Positions 24,289 to 33,571 of a stretch of DNA of 64,000 nt are shown here, in pieces. The DNA comes from Tenacibaculum gallaicum (lineage in GTDB: Bacteria; Bacteroidota; Bacteroidia; Flavobacteriales; Flavobacteriaceae): positions 250,591-314,590 of the forward strand of contig NZ_QUNS01000003.1 of the NCBI RefSeq assembly GCF_003387615.1, written 5' to 3'. A program made the translations under genes and the position numbers. Below the pieces are notes generated by a model that made no database searches, had not been told where the DNA came from, and worked only from the letters and a program-made list of their open reading frames with translations. Positions within the stretch are counted from its first letter, which is position 1, and each line of letters opens with the position of its first letter.

Positions 24289-25663
24289 GATGTTTCGTTT
24301 TAATAAGTTTAATAGTTAATTTGTTAAATCGTATAAATAATAAAACAGAAGCTGTAGTTAACCCAGCAAGTAGCCCAAGCCAAATACCAAAGCTACCATA
24401 CATGTCTTTTGCACCAAAGAAAAAACTAATAGGAAAACCAACTACCCAATACGAAATAAAAGTTATTAATGTAGGTATTTTAACGTCTTGTAAACCACGT
24501 AAAGCACCTAACATTACAACTTGAATACTATCACTAATTTGGAAAATTGCGGCTGCAATTAGTAAATTTGCTGCAATGTTCATCACCTCCATATTATCAG
24601 CATAATTTTCAGCATCGCTTAAATCAACATATAAATTTGGTAATGATTTATGAAAAACAAAGAAAAAAGTAGCAAATATAACAGCCAATATAGTTCCTAG
24701 GAAAAAAATTGAAAATGCTATTCTTCGTAACTCTTTATAGTTTTGTAAACCTTTTTGATTTCCAACTCTAATCATAGAAGCAACACTTAATCCTGTTGCT
24801 ACCATAAATGTCATAGAAGATAAATTTAGCGCTATTTGATTTGCTGCTTGAGGATTTTTACCCAACAATCCACTTAACCAAATTGCCGCTGTAAAAATAG
24901 CTACTTCAAAAAACATTTGCATAGCACTTGGTGTACCTAAATTGATAACTTTTCGAATCATTAAAGTATCTAATACAAAAATTTTAATATTAGTTACCAA
25001 ACGTTTAGATCGCTCTTTCTTACTCAACAACCACCATAGGTACACTACCATTACAACTCTTGATAGTAAAGTTCCATATGCTGCACCTACTATTCCTAAC
25101 TCTGGAAAGCCAAATTTTCCATAAATAAGTAAATAGTTTAATATTACATTTAATACATTAGCTATCAACGTTGCATACATAGGATAACGCGTCATAGACA
25201 TTCCGTCACTAAACTGTTTAAATGCCTGAAAAATAATCATCGGAATTAATGAAAAGGCAACCAAATCTAAATACGGAATTGCCAACTCAACCACTTCTAT
25301 AGGTTGTTTCATTAAATACATTAATGGTTTAGAAAAGAAAACTACCAAAAACAATATAATTCCCATCATTGTACATAAGAAAAGCCCATGTTTAAATGCA
25401 GATTTTGCTTGTGTAAAATTATTAGAAGAATCAGCCTCAGCAACTAAAGGTGTAATTGCAGTAGAAAAACCAATACCTAACGACATGGCTATAAACATAA
25501 AACTATTCCCTAATGAAACCGCTGCTAACTCAGCAGTTCCTAGCTGTCCTACCATTATATTATCTATAAAACTCACAAATGTATGCCCTAACATACCTAA
25601 CATTACTGGGGCTGCAAGTTTTAAGTTGTATTTAAACTCTGATGTATATTGCTTAATATTCAA
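24275..25663 (-). CDS. MATE-family multidrug/Na+ antiporter (NorM-like)
   Basis: A MATE exporter of about 462 residues with twelve membrane segments in two bundles. Motifs include APVMLGMLGHTFVSFIDNIM near the start and LGTPSAMQMFFEVAIF at the beginning of the second half. The start is not settled. TTG at 25663 (reading NIKQYTSEFKYN) fits family starts and leaves room for the -7 box at 25685-25692. A TTG at 25687 would lie inside that box and so be untranscribed. The gene overlaps the small acidic protein gene downstream. The substrates of the pump are unknown. Confidence 0.85.
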   Translation of the reverse strand: MNIKQYTSEFKYNLKLAAPVMLGMLGHTFVSFIDNIMVGQLGTAELAAVSLGNSFMFIAMSLGIGFSTAITPLVAEADSSNNFTQAKSAFKHGLFLCTMMGIILFLVVFFSKPLMYLMKQPIEVVELAIPYLDLVAFSLIPMIIFQAFKQFSDGMSMTRYPMYATLIANVLNVILNYLLIYGKFGFPELGIVGAAYGTLLSRVVMVVYLWWLLSKKERSKRLVTNIKIFVLDTLMIRKVINLGTPSAMQMFFEVAIFTAAIWLSGLLGKNPQAANQIALNLSSMTFMVATGLSVASMIRVGNQKGLQNYKELRRIAFSIFFLGTILAVIFATFFFVFHKSLPNLYVDLSDAENYADNMEVMNIAANLLIAAAIFQISDSIQVVMLGALRGLQDVKIPTLITFISYWVVGFPISFFFGAKDMYGSFGIWLGLLAGLTTASVLLFIRFNKLTIKLIKTKHHELT

Positions 25664-25684
25664 TTTAGTATTCTTTTCAGCTTG

Positions 25685-25692
25685 CAAAAATA
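25685..25692 (-). promoter_or_regulatory. -7 box of the MATE gene
   Basis: TATTTTTG on the minus strand fits TAnnTTTG. It overlaps the upstream TTG candidate and ends 21 nt before the preferred TTG start. Confidence 0.4.
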
Positions 25693-25734
25693 CAACTGTT
25701 ATCTAAAATAATCGTAGGGTTATAACAAAATAAA

Positions 25735-25753
25735 AACCGCTTAAAAAGCGGTT
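25735..25753 (-). terminator. Intrinsic terminator of the fasciclin gene
   Basis: AACCGCTT-TTT-AAGCGGTT on the minus strand, followed by TTTTATTTTG. It lies about 40 bp beyond the fasciclin stop and upstream of the MATE promoter. Confidence 0.75.
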
Positions 25754-25790
25754 CTTATAACATCAGAATAATCACACTTTGCTTCCGTGC

Positions 25791-26354
25791 TTACGATTTA
25801 GGTAATAAAACACTATTAATTACATGAATTACACCATTAGATTGATTTACATCTGCAATAGTAACCTTTGCTTTCCCCCCATTTGCGTCAGAGATGTAAA
25901 CATTTTCTCCTTTCATCCATGCTGTAATTTCACCTCCACTAACAGTTTTTATAGAAACTTTACCACCATTCTCTTTTATCAGTTTTACTAGGTTATTTGC
26001 ACTCCATTTACCAGCAACAACATGATACTTTAAAATAGTTTGTAACTTCATTTTATTTTCTGGTTTCAATAACGTTTCAACTACTCCTTCTGGTAATTTT
26101 TCAAAAGCTTTGTTTACAGGAGCAAAAACTGTAAAAGGTCCTTCACTTGATAAAACATCTACTAAGTCTGCCGCTTTAACAGCAGCTACCAATGTTGTAT
26201 GGTCTTTAGAGTTTACAGCATTTTGTACAATATTTTTAGATGGATACATTTCTGCTCCTCCAACCATTTTTGTTTTTTCTTGTGCTGTAATACTACTGCC
26301 AGCAAATAAAGTGATTGCTAAAACTGTTACTTTAAAAAGGTTTGAAGTTTTCAT
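25791..26354 (-). CDS. Secreted fasciclin (FAS1) domain protein
   Basis: A 187-residue protein with a signal peptide (residues 1-24, ending SSITAQ) and one FAS1 domain (about 40-186). It holds the H1/H2 pattern: GPFTVFAPVNKAFEKLP, then LQTILKYHVVAGKWSANNL, and at the end VNQSNGVIHVINSVLLPK. FAS1 domains mediate adhesion or binding of small ligands, and single-domain secreted forms are common in Bacteroidota. Single gene with its own terminator. Confidence 0.9.
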   Translation of the reverse strand: MKTSNLFKVTVLAITLFAGSSITAQEKTKMVGGAEMYPSKNIVQNAVNSKDHTTLVAAVKAADLVDVLSSEGPFTVFAPVNKAFEKLPEGVVETLLKPENKMKLQTILKYHVVAGKWSANNLVKLIKENGGKVSIKTVSGGEITAWMKGENVYISDANGGKAKVTIADVNQSNGVIHVINSVLLPKS

Positions 26355-26481
26355 AAATTATGATTTTTTAATTAATATTTCTACTTAATCATACCTACGA
26401 AAAAGAGTACTTCTTGGTTTTAAAAGAATTTAAAATCATAAGGAAAACTTAGAATTTTCCTCTTAGTTATTTTATTATTCT

Positions 26482-26489
26482 TATTTTTG
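26482..26489 (+). promoter_or_regulatory. -7 box of tpx
   Basis: TATTTTTG fits TAnnTTTG, 24 nt before the tpx ATG. It would drive the tpx-dgkA-ftsK run. Confidence 0.4.
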
Positions 26490-26513
26490 ATTTTCTAAAA
26501 AACACATATTAAA

Positions 26514-27011
26514 ATGGCTTCAATAACACTAAAAGGTAATACAATAGAAACAATAGGAGACCTACCTAAAACAGGAACCAAAGCAATTGATTTCTCGCTA
26601 GTTGCTACTGATTTATCAGTTAAAAACTTAGGCGATTTCAGTGGTTCTCGATTAATTTTAAATATTTTTCCAAGTGTAGATACAGGTACTTGTGCAACTT
26701 CTGTTAGAGAGTTTAACAAAAAAGCTGCTGATTTAAAAAACACTAAAGTTTTATGTATTTCAAGAGATCTTCCTTTTGCCCAAGGTCGTTTTTGTGGTGC
26801 TGAAGGTATTGAGAATGTAGTTATGTTATCTGACTTTGCTGCAGGAAGATTTGGTAAAGATTATGGTTTAGAAGTTATTTCAGGTCCTTTAGCTGGTTTG
26901 CACTCTCGTTGCATCGTTATTATTGACGAAAATGGAGAAGTAATATATACAGAACAGGTAAGTGAAACTGTAGATGAGCCTAATTACGAAGCTGCATTAA
27001 AAGTACTTTAA
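26514..27011 (+). CDS. tpx: Thiol peroxidase (atypical 2-Cys peroxiredoxin)
   Basis: A 165-residue Tpx. The peroxidatic cysteine is Cys60 in FPSVDTGTCATSVREFN and the resolving cysteine is Cys94 in DLPFAQGRFC, one residue off the E. coli numbering. It reduces hydroperoxides using thioredoxin and is cytoplasmic. First gene of a tight operon with dgkA (6 bp) and ftsK (27 bp). Confidence 0.97.
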   Translation: MASITLKGNTIETIGDLPKTGTKAIDFSLVATDLSVKNLGDFSGSRLILNIFPSVDTGTCATSVREFNKKAADLKNTKVLCISRDLPFAQGRFCGAEGIENVVMLSDFAAGRFGKDYGLEVISGPLAGLHSRCIVIIDENGEVIYTEQVSETVDEPNYEAALKVL

Positions 27012-27017
27012 AAACAT

Positions 27018-27398
27018 ATGAAGAATCCGAATGACGGCTTTTTAAAAGGACGCATACGTAGTATTAAATTTGCTTTAAAAGGAATGTGGTTATTAATAAC
27101 CACTGAAGACAGTATAAAAGCACAACTTTTCTTTGGTTTAATAGCTACTTTATTGGGTTTTTATTTAAAAATCTCTTCTACTGAATGGATGATTCAAACT
27201 TTGATTATCGGATTAGTTTTAGTAGCAGAAGCTTTAAATACTGCTATTGAAAAAGTAGCCGATTTCATACATCCTGATTATCATAAAAAAATAGGTTTCA
27301 TTAAAGATATTGCTGCAGGTGCTCCTGCATTTGCAGCTATGATATCATTAATTATTGCTGGGATAATTTACCTTCCTAAAATAATAGCTATATTGTAG
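27018..27398 (+). CDS. dgkA: Diacylglycerol kinase / undecaprenol kinase-type protein
   Basis: A 126-residue DgkA-family membrane kinase with three membrane segments (about residues 35-52, 55-72 and 98-122). The active-site region VAEALNTAIEKVADFI carries the conserved E-x-x-N-T-A-x-E pattern, and an N-terminal amphipathic part (GRIRSIKFALKGMWLL) precedes the first helix. It phosphorylates diacylglycerol or undecaprenol in the inner membrane. Located between tpx and ftsK in the same operon. Confidence 0.93.
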   Translation: MKNPNDGFLKGRIRSIKFALKGMWLLITTEDSIKAQLFFGLIATLLGFYLKISSTEWMIQTLIIGLVLVAEALNTAIEKVADFIHPDYHKKIGFIKDIAAGAPAFAAMISLIIAGIIYLPKIIAIL

Positions 27399-27425
27399 CG
27401 TTCAATTTATTTCTAACAAAAATAC

Positions 27426-29891
27426 ATGGCAAAAAAGAAGACAACTGTTCGAAAGAAACAGCCTCAAAAATCTATTATTAAAAGGATTAAATCCTTTTTT
27501 TCAAACAGACAAAACCAAACTATCTTAGGTTTTTTTCTGATATTGTTTTCTATATTTTTAACTGTTGCTTTTGTTTCTTTTTTCTTCTCATGGCAAGAAG
27601 ACCAAAGCACACTCAATCAATTTGCTAACAGAACTATCCCTACTAAAAACTTATTAGGTAAAATAGGAGCTAAACTAAGTAACTTTCTTGTATACAAAGG
27701 TTTTGGTTTAGGTGCTTTTATCATTCCAATAACATTATTTTTAACAGGAGCTAGAATTTTATTACAAACCAACCTAAAAAGACTTATAATTTCCTGGAAC
27801 TGGGGTATCTTAATTATGCTTTGGTTTGCTACTGCTCTTGGTTTTGTTGAAAAAAAACATGCCCTATTGTCAGGAGTTATAGGTTTTGAGTTAAATGAAT
27901 ATTTACAAACTTTCTTAGGCAAAACAGGATTAGCTATTCTTCTCATTTTCTTTTTGGTTGCCTATCTAATTATCCGTTTTAGTATTACTCCAGAAGCAAT
28001 TAGTGAAAAAGTAAAAGTTCATAAAGAAAATAAAGCAACCACTGTAGAAAACTCTACAAAAGTAAACCGAGATGATTCAACTATTTTAAATGACACTGAT
28101 GTAAACAATACCGAAAGTCCAAAAAATGAAGAGTCTAAAAAAGATAAATCAGACTTTGAATTATCATTAGAAAATTTACAACCAACTATTTCTAACTACT
28201 CTGGTGTTGATGAAACTTCAGACTATGAGAAAAAAGAAGAAATTTCTCTAGATATTACTCAAACTGGTGAACCATCATCAAAAATATCAGAAGAAAGTAA
28301 AAAAGAAGTAGAAGTTGCTATTGAAAAAATTGCAGAAGAAAAAAGTGTTTCTGAAAACTTATCCGATCAATTAGTAAAAGATTTTGGTGAATTTGATCCT
28401 AAGTTAGAATTAGGAAACTTTAAATTCCCTTCTTTCAATTTACTAAAAGAATATAACGAAAGTATTTCTGTTGACCCTACTGAACTTGAAGCAAAGAAAA
28501 ATCAAATTGTAGAGACCTTAAAAAACTATAAAATTGGTATTGCTCAAATTAAGGCTACAGTTGGTCCAACCATTACTTTATATGAAATTGTACCTGAAGC
28601 TGGAGTTCGTATTTCAAAAATTAAAAATTTAGAAGACGATATTGCTTTATCGCTTTCAGCTTTAGGAATTCGTATTATTGCCCCTATTCCAGGAAAAGGA
28701 ACTATTGGTATTGAAGTACCAAATAAGAAAGCAACTATCGTTTCTATGCATTCAGTAATTGCTTCTAAAAAATTCCAAGAATCGCCAATGCAACTTCCTA
28801 TTGCTCTAGGAAAAACGATTTCAAACGAAACTTTTGTTATCGATTTAGCTAAAATGCCTCACTTATTAATGGCTGGTGCTACAGGACAAGGTAAATCGGT
28901 AGGATTAAATGCTATTCTAACATCACTTTTATACAAGAAGCATCCTGCGGAAGTAAAGTTTGTATTGGTTGATCCTAAAAAAGTAGAATTAACATTATTC
29001 AACAAAATAGAACGTCATTATTTAGCAAAATTACCAGACGATTCTGAAGCCATTATTACTGATACTACTAAGGTAGTAAACACCTTAAATTCATTGTGTA
29101 TTGAAATGGATAACCGTTACGACTTGCTCAAAAATGCGATGGTTCGTAATATTAAAGAATATAACGTTAAGTTTAAGGCTCGTAAACTAAACCCTGAAAA
29201 CGGACACCGCTTTTTACCATACATCGTATTGGTTATTGACGAGTTTGCTGATTTAATTATGACTGCGGGTAAAGAAGTAGAAACTCCTATTGCACGTTTA
29301 GCTCAATTAGCACGTGCTATTGGGATCCATTTAATTGTAGCAACACAACGTCCATCAGTAAATGTAATTACAGGTATTATTAAAGCTAACTTCCCTTCTA
29401 GAATTGCATTTAGAGTAACTTCAAAAATTGACTCTAGAACTATTTTAGACGCTCCAGGAGCAGACCAATTAATTGGTAGAGGTGATTTATTATATTCTGG
29501 AGGAAATGATGTTATACGTATTCAATGTGCCTTTGTAGACACTCCTGAAGTAGAGAAAATTACTGATTTTATTGGCTCTCAACGTGCCTACCCTGAAGCA
29601 TATTTATTACCAGAATATGTTGGTGAAGAAGGTGGCACAAATCTTGATGTTGATATTGCAGACAGGGATAAACTGTTTAAAGATGCAGCTGAAGTTATTG
29701 TTACTGCGCAACAAGGTTCGGCATCGTTATTGCAACGTAAATTAAAGTTAGGATACAATCGTGCTGGAAGATTGATAGATCAATTAGAAGCTGCAGGTAT
29801 TGTAGGTCCTTTTGAAGGTAGTAAAGCACGACAAGTACTTGTACCAGATTTAATTGCTTTAGAGCAATTATTAGAGAGTGAAAAAAATTAA
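27426..29891 (+). CDS. ftsK: DNA translocase FtsK/SpoIIIE
   Basis: An 821-residue FtsK. Four to five N-terminal membrane segments lie within residues 30-185, followed by an acidic linker (about 190-330). The motor comprises an alpha domain and a RecA-like beta domain with Walker A G484-A-T-G-Q-G-K-S and Walker B VLVIDEFADLI. A C-terminal gamma winged helix (RKLKLGYNRAGRLIDQLEAAG) recognises KOPS-like sites. It pumps chromosomal DNA at the septum during dimer resolution. The gene lies between dgkA and the LolA-like gene. Confidence 0.97.
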   Translation: MAKKKTTVRKKQPQKSIIKRIKSFFSNRQNQTILGFFLILFSIFLTVAFVSFFFSWQEDQSTLNQFANRTIPTKNLLGKIGAKLSNFLVYKGFGLGAFIIPITLFLTGARILLQTNLKRLIISWNWGILIMLWFATALGFVEKKHALLSGVIGFELNEYLQTFLGKTGLAILLIFFLVAYLIIRFSITPEAISEKVKVHKENKATTVENSTKVNRDDSTILNDTDVNNTESPKNEESKKDKSDFELSLENLQPTISNYSGVDETSDYEKKEEISLDITQTGEPSSKISEESKKEVEVAIEKIAEEKSVSENLSDQLVKDFGEFDPKLELGNFKFPSFNLLKEYNESISVDPTELEAKKNQIVETLKNYKIGIAQIKATVGPTITLYEIVPEAGVRISKIKNLEDDIALSLSALGIRIIAPIPGKGTIGIEVPNKKATIVSMHSVIASKKFQESPMQLPIALGKTISNETFVIDLAKMPHLLMAGATGQGKSVGLNAILTSLLYKKHPAEVKFVLVDPKKVELTLFNKIERHYLAKLPDDSEAIITDTTKVVNTLNSLCIEMDNRYDLLKNAMVRNIKEYNVKFKARKLNPENGHRFLPYIVLVIDEFADLIMTAGKEVETPIARLAQLARAIGIHLIVATQRPSVNVITGIIKANFPSRIAFRVTSKIDSRTILDAPGADQLIGRGDLLYSGGNDVIRIQCAFVDTPEVEKITDFIGSQRAYPEAYLLPEYVGEEGGTNLDVDIADRDKLFKDAAEVIVTAQQGSASLLQRKLKLGYNRAGRLIDQLEAAGIVGPFEGSKARQVLVPDLIALEQLLESEKN

Positions 29892-29930
29892 TAATTATAA
29901 ACTATTCCGAAAGTGGAAACAAGAAAGACG

Positions 29931-30584
29931 ATGAAAAAAATAGGATTATTATTTATTGGATTATGTATTAGCATTAGTGCTATGGGGCAAACAAATTCTT
30001 CTGAAGCAAAAAAAATGCTTGATGAAGTTTCAGACAAAATGGGCACCTACAGAAATATGGTTATCGGTTTTAACTCATCTTTAATAAATAGAGAAGCAGG
30101 CATTACCAACGACCCTCCTATCAGAGGAGTAATCACCTTATCTGGTGAAAAATACAACTTAGATTATCTTGGAAACACCTTTATTTTTGATGGAAAAAAA
30201 TTAGTTGTTATCAACCAAGATGAAAAAGAAGTTAGTATCAACAACGGTAATTTAGATGAAGAAGACGGTTTTATTTACCCTTCTAAACTATTAACTTTTT
30301 ACAAAGAAGGATATAATTACCAAATGGGAGCTTTAAAGAACAGTAACGGACGTAAAGTTCAATATATAGAGCTTACTCCTATTGATAGTAACTCTGATAT
30401 TGTAAAAGTTCAATTAGGTATCGATGCTAAAACAAAGCATATTTATAAATTAACCCAAATAGGCTCTAACGGAGCTGAAACTACCTTTACAATTACTAAG
30501 TTTAAAAGTAATCAACCTATATCTGCTCAACTTTTTTCTTTCGACAGAACTAAGTACGCTAAACAAGGATACTATATCGACTAA
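29931..30584 (+). CDS. LolA-like outer-membrane lipoprotein carrier protein
   Basis: A 217-residue periplasmic protein. The start is taken at ATG 29931, which opens a signal peptide (MKKIGLLFIGLCISISAMGQ); a GTG at 29913 would add six residues. The mature part has the LolA-like incomplete beta-barrel pattern: MLDEVSDKMGTYRNMVIGFN, GVITLSGEKYNLDYLGNTFI, FDGKKLVVINQDEKEVSI. It is likely to shuttle lipoproteins, or act in a related role, between the membranes. It lies between ftsK and lptF. Confidence 0.85.
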   Translation: MKKIGLLFIGLCISISAMGQTNSSEAKKMLDEVSDKMGTYRNMVIGFNSSLINREAGITNDPPIRGVITLSGEKYNLDYLGNTFIFDGKKLVVINQDEKEVSINNGNLDEEDGFIYPSKLLTFYKEGYNYQMGALKNSNGRKVQYIELTPIDSNSDIVKVQLGIDAKTKHIYKLTQIGSNGAETTFTITKFKSNQPISAQLFSFDRTKYAKQGYYID

Positions 30585-30638
30585 AAAATTATATAGAAGT
30601 TTTGTTACTGGTTTACTTAAAAAATCATTAACAAAACT

Positions 30639-30672
30639 TTTGTGTTTATATACCACTAACCTACTACCTTTG
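30639..30672 (+). promoter_or_regulatory. Promoter of the lptF-ribBA unit
   Basis: TTTG (30639-30642), 22 nt, then TACCTTTG (30665-30672). Only CATCT separates the box from the GTG start codon at 30678, so the mRNA is predicted to be leaderless. Confidence 0.55.
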
Positions 30673-30677
30673 CATCT

Positions 30678-32150
30678 GTGAAAACATTAGACAGATATAT
30701 ATTAAAAAGCTTTATAGTTCCCTTTTTAGCAACCTTCTTTATCATTTTATTTGTACTGGTAATGCAAGCGCTATGGTTAGCTTTTGATAATTTTGCTGGT
30801 AAAGGTATTAGTGTTGGAATTATTTTAAAATTCTTGTGGTACACTACCCTTATTGTAGCTCCTCAAGCCTTGCCTATTGGTGTTTTACTATCTTCTATTA
30901 TGACACTGGGTAGTTTATCTGAAAACTACGAGTTTGCCGCAGCCAAGTCTGCTGGCGTTTCTTTACAACGCATGGTTCGTCCTATTGTTTTTTTAGCTAT
31001 TTTTTTAAGTGGTATTAACTTTTTGTTTCTTAATTACGTGTATCCATATGCAATGCTTAAGCAATTAAACATGAAGGTAAACATTAAAAAGAAACAACCA
31101 GCTATTGCTTTAGTTGCTGGAAGCTTTAACACTGAAATTCCTAATTTTCAAATAAAATTTAAAGAGAAGTACGGCGAAGAAGACAACCTTTTAAAAGAGG
31201 TAATGATTTACGATCTATCTTCAAAAAAAGGAAACAATAAAATTATTACAGCAAAAAGAGGTGAAATTCTTTCAGAAGAAGGTAGTCGCTATATGACATT
31301 AGTTTTAAAAGATGGTTATTATTTTGAGCATCATTTAAAAAACGGAGCTTCTTTTAAAGAACGAGAAAAGATGCCTGCCTCATACGCAGATTTTGAAAAA
31401 TACACCATTAATATTGATATTTCTTCGTTTAGTAATGATGATCTTGAAGAAGAAAAATACAAAACTAACTATAACATGCTAAGTTTGGCTCAGTTAAAAG
31501 ATACTTTGCCAACTTTGAAGCAAAACTACGATGCCTTTGTTAAAAGTAGAGCAAAAAACTTATTTTTAAGTATTGATGTAGAAGACTTACATCAGTATCC
31601 TGATTCGTTAAAAAACAAAGACCTTTCCTTAGATATTCTTGAAAACTTTGAGTTAAAAGAAAAACGAAATATTCTCTCAACAGCTACTTCTAAGTTAGAA
31701 CGTACAATAAACAACAACAAGTCTAACAAAGACACCTTAAAAAACAAACGAAAGTATTTAAACTTATATGATATTGAGTTTTACAATCGGGTAGCTTTTT
31801 CACTTTCTTGTTTATTACTCTTCTTTATTGGTGCTCCTTTGGGTTCTATTATTAGAAAAGGAGGAATGGGATTGCCTATGATTTTGGCAATAGCCATTTA
31901 TGTACTATACTTTTTCTCCAATACTTTTGGAAGGAATTTAGCAGAAGAAAGCTCACTTACAGCCATTACTGGCTCTTGGCTAAGTGTATTTTTAATGCTA
32001 CCTTTGGCTATTACTTTAACTGTTAGAGCGACCAAAGACAAAGGACTATTTGATATTAATAGTTTTTTTGCTCCAATACGAAACTCAGTAAAAAACTTAT
32101 TCTCTAAAAAGAGAAAACCACAACATAATGACAACACAAACTCCAACTAA
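30678..32150 (+). CDS. LptF/LptG-family lipopolysaccharide export permease
   Basis: A 490-residue permease of the YjgP/YjgQ family. Three N-terminal membrane segments (starting LDRYILKSFIVPFLATFFII, then LPIGVLLSSIMTLGSL) are followed by a long periplasmic jellyroll region (about 130-365) and three C-terminal helices (FSLSCLLLFFIGAPLGSIIRKGGMG). It forms part of the Lpt complex that extracts LPS from the inner membrane. The periplasmic part is about 100 residues longer than in E. coli, with a lysine-rich coiled segment, which is usual in Bacteroidota. It starts with GTG and overlaps ribBA by 23 bp. Confidence 0.9.
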   Translation: MKTLDRYILKSFIVPFLATFFIILFVLVMQALWLAFDNFAGKGISVGIILKFLWYTTLIVAPQALPIGVLLSSIMTLGSLSENYEFAAAKSAGVSLQRMVRPIVFLAIFLSGINFLFLNYVYPYAMLKQLNMKVNIKKKQPAIALVAGSFNTEIPNFQIKFKEKYGEEDNLLKEVMIYDLSSKKGNNKIITAKRGEILSEEGSRYMTLVLKDGYYFEHHLKNGASFKEREKMPASYADFEKYTINIDISSFSNDDLEEEKYKTNYNMLSLAQLKDTLPTLKQNYDAFVKSRAKNLFLSIDVEDLHQYPDSLKNKDLSLDILENFELKEKRNILSTATSKLERTINNNKSNKDTLKNKRKYLNLYDIEFYNRVAFSLSCLLLFFIGAPLGSIIRKGGMGLPMILAIAIYVLYFFSNTFGRNLAEESSLTAITGSWLSVFLMLPLAITLTVRATKDKGLFDINSFFAPIRNSVKNLFSKKRKPQHNDNTNSN

Positions 32151-33270
32151 TATTCAATTAAATACAATTGAAGAAGCTATAGAAGACATTAAAAACGGTA
32201 AAGTTATTATCGTAGTTGATGATGAAGATCGTGAAAATGAAGGTGATTTTTTAGCAGCTGCTGAAAAGATTACTCCAGAAATGATCAATTTTATGGCAAC
32301 CCATGGTCGTGGATTAATTTGTACTCCATTAACCGAAACTCGTTGTAAAGAATTAGAGCTAAATATGATGGTAAGTAACAATACTGATCCTATGGAAACT
32401 GCTTTTACCGTATCGGTAGATTTACGTGGAAACGGGGTTACTACGGGTATTTCTGCTTCTGATAGAGCTAAAACTGTACAAGCCTTAATGAACCCAGATA
32501 CCAAACCTTTTGATTTAGCTAGACCAGGGCATATTTTTCCTTTAAAAGCCAAAAACGGTGGTGTATTACGTAGAACTGGTCATACTGAAGCAGCGATTGA
32601 TTTTGCTCGTTTAGCTGGTTTAGAGCCTGCTGGAGTTATCGTTGAAATTATGAATGAAGACGGTACCATGGCTCGCTTACCTCAACTAATGAAAGTTGCT
32701 AAAAAGTTCGACTTAAAAATCGTTTCTATTGAAGATTTAGTAGCCTACCGAATGGAACATGATTCTTTAATAGAAAAGAAAGAAGATTTTAATATTCAAA
32801 CTCGATTTGGTGATTTTCGCTTACGTGCTTACCAACAAACTACCAACAATCAAGTACATATTGCTTTAACTAAAGGTACTTGGAGTAAAAACGAACCTAT
32901 TTTAACTCGTGTAAACTCTACTTTAGTAAACAACGATATTTTAGGAACCTTAACTAATAATGCCGACAAAAAGCTAGACCAAATGTTTAAGGTTATTAAT
33001 GAAGAAGGTAGAGGCGCTATTTTATTCATTAATCAACAAATGCAAGCTTTAAATTTATTGAATAGACTTCGTATGCTAAAAGAAAACCAAGCTAAAGGAG
33101 AAATGAAAGCTCCTAATGTGGTGATGGACAACAAAGATTTTGGTATTGGTGCACAAATTTTACACGATTTACACATTCATAAATTACGCTTAGTTTCTAA
33201 CACCAAACAAACCAAACGTGTGGGTATGATTGGTTACGGACTAGAAATTGTTGATTATGTAAACTACTAA
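32128..33270 (+). CDS. ribB: RibBA: intact DHBP synthase with a degenerate GTP cyclohydrolase II domain
   Basis: A 380-residue protein of RibBA layout. Residues 10-210 are a complete 3,4-dihydroxy-2-butanone-4-phosphate synthase (DDEDRENEGDF, THGRGLIC, RPGHIFPLKAKNGGVLRRTG, HTEAAIDFARLAG). Residues 225-380 keep the GTP cyclohydrolase II fold (FGDFRLRAYQ, YGLEIVDYV) but not its active site. The three zinc cysteines are replaced by Leu266, Asn277 and Ala279, and the EGRGIGL motif by QMQALNL. It should still make the riboflavin precursor from ribulose-5-phosphate, but a separate RibA elsewhere would be needed. It overlaps lptF by 23 bp. Confidence 0.92.
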   Translation: MTTQTPTNIQLNTIEEAIEDIKNGKVIIVVDDEDRENEGDFLAAAEKITPEMINFMATHGRGLICTPLTETRCKELELNMMVSNNTDPMETAFTVSVDLRGNGVTTGISASDRAKTVQALMNPDTKPFDLARPGHIFPLKAKNGGVLRRTGHTEAAIDFARLAGLEPAGVIVEIMNEDGTMARLPQLMKVAKKFDLKIVSIEDLVAYRMEHDSLIEKKEDFNIQTRFGDFRLRAYQQTTNNQVHIALTKGTWSKNEPILTRVNSTLVNNDILGTLTNNADKKLDQMFKVINEEGRGAILFINQQMQALNLLNRLRMLKENQAKGEMKAPNVVMDNKDFGIGAQILHDLHIHKLRLVSNTKQTKRVGMIGYGLEIVDYVNY

Positions 33271-33284
33271 TCAAAACAATATAT

Positions 33285-33326
33285 AAAACAAAAATCCCGA
33301 GTTAATAAACTCGGGATTTTTGTTTT
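33285..33326 (+). terminator. Strong intrinsic terminator after ribBA
   Basis: A perfect 19-bp inverted repeat with a 4-nt loop (AATA). The core is ATCCCGAGTT/AACTCGGGAT, flanked by A and T runs. It starts 14 bp after the stop codon. Confidence 0.9.
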
Positions 33327-33459
33327 ATATAACTATGGGGCAATTACAGCCTTCTCTTTCAACCTTACTAATCAACTAACATTTTTCTACAACAAATAGT
33401 TTGTTTCCGACTAACTTTTATTAGACAGTGAATGTTACTCCCCTTATCCCTTTACCGAG

Positions 33460-33495
33460 AGAGTGTCACTCTACTTATACGGAGAAAGACACTCT
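33460..33495 (+). other. Two-part hairpin in the intergenic region
   Basis: AGAGTGTC (33460-33467) pairs with GACACTCT (33488-33495). Inside, CTCT (33469-33472) pairs with GGAG (33481-33484) with one G-T pair, around an 8-nt loop. The small A/AAA internal loop between the stems is typical of a folded RNA rather than a terminator, and no T run follows. Confidence 0.35.
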
Positions 33496-33558
33496 TCACT
33501 CTTATTAGGCTTGAGGTACCGTCCCGATAATAATTAAACATGTTTTGCATTTATTTTT

Positions 33559-33566
33559 TATATTTG
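33559..33566 (+). promoter_or_regulatory. -7 box upstream of the gene at 33657
   Basis: TATATTTG, an exact TAnnTTTG match. ACGCC and then a GTG follow, which would begin a 30-codon frame (33572-33664) overlapping the start of the gene at 33657. The leader to 33657 would be about 85 nt. Confidence 0.4.
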
Positions 33567-33571
33567 ACGCC

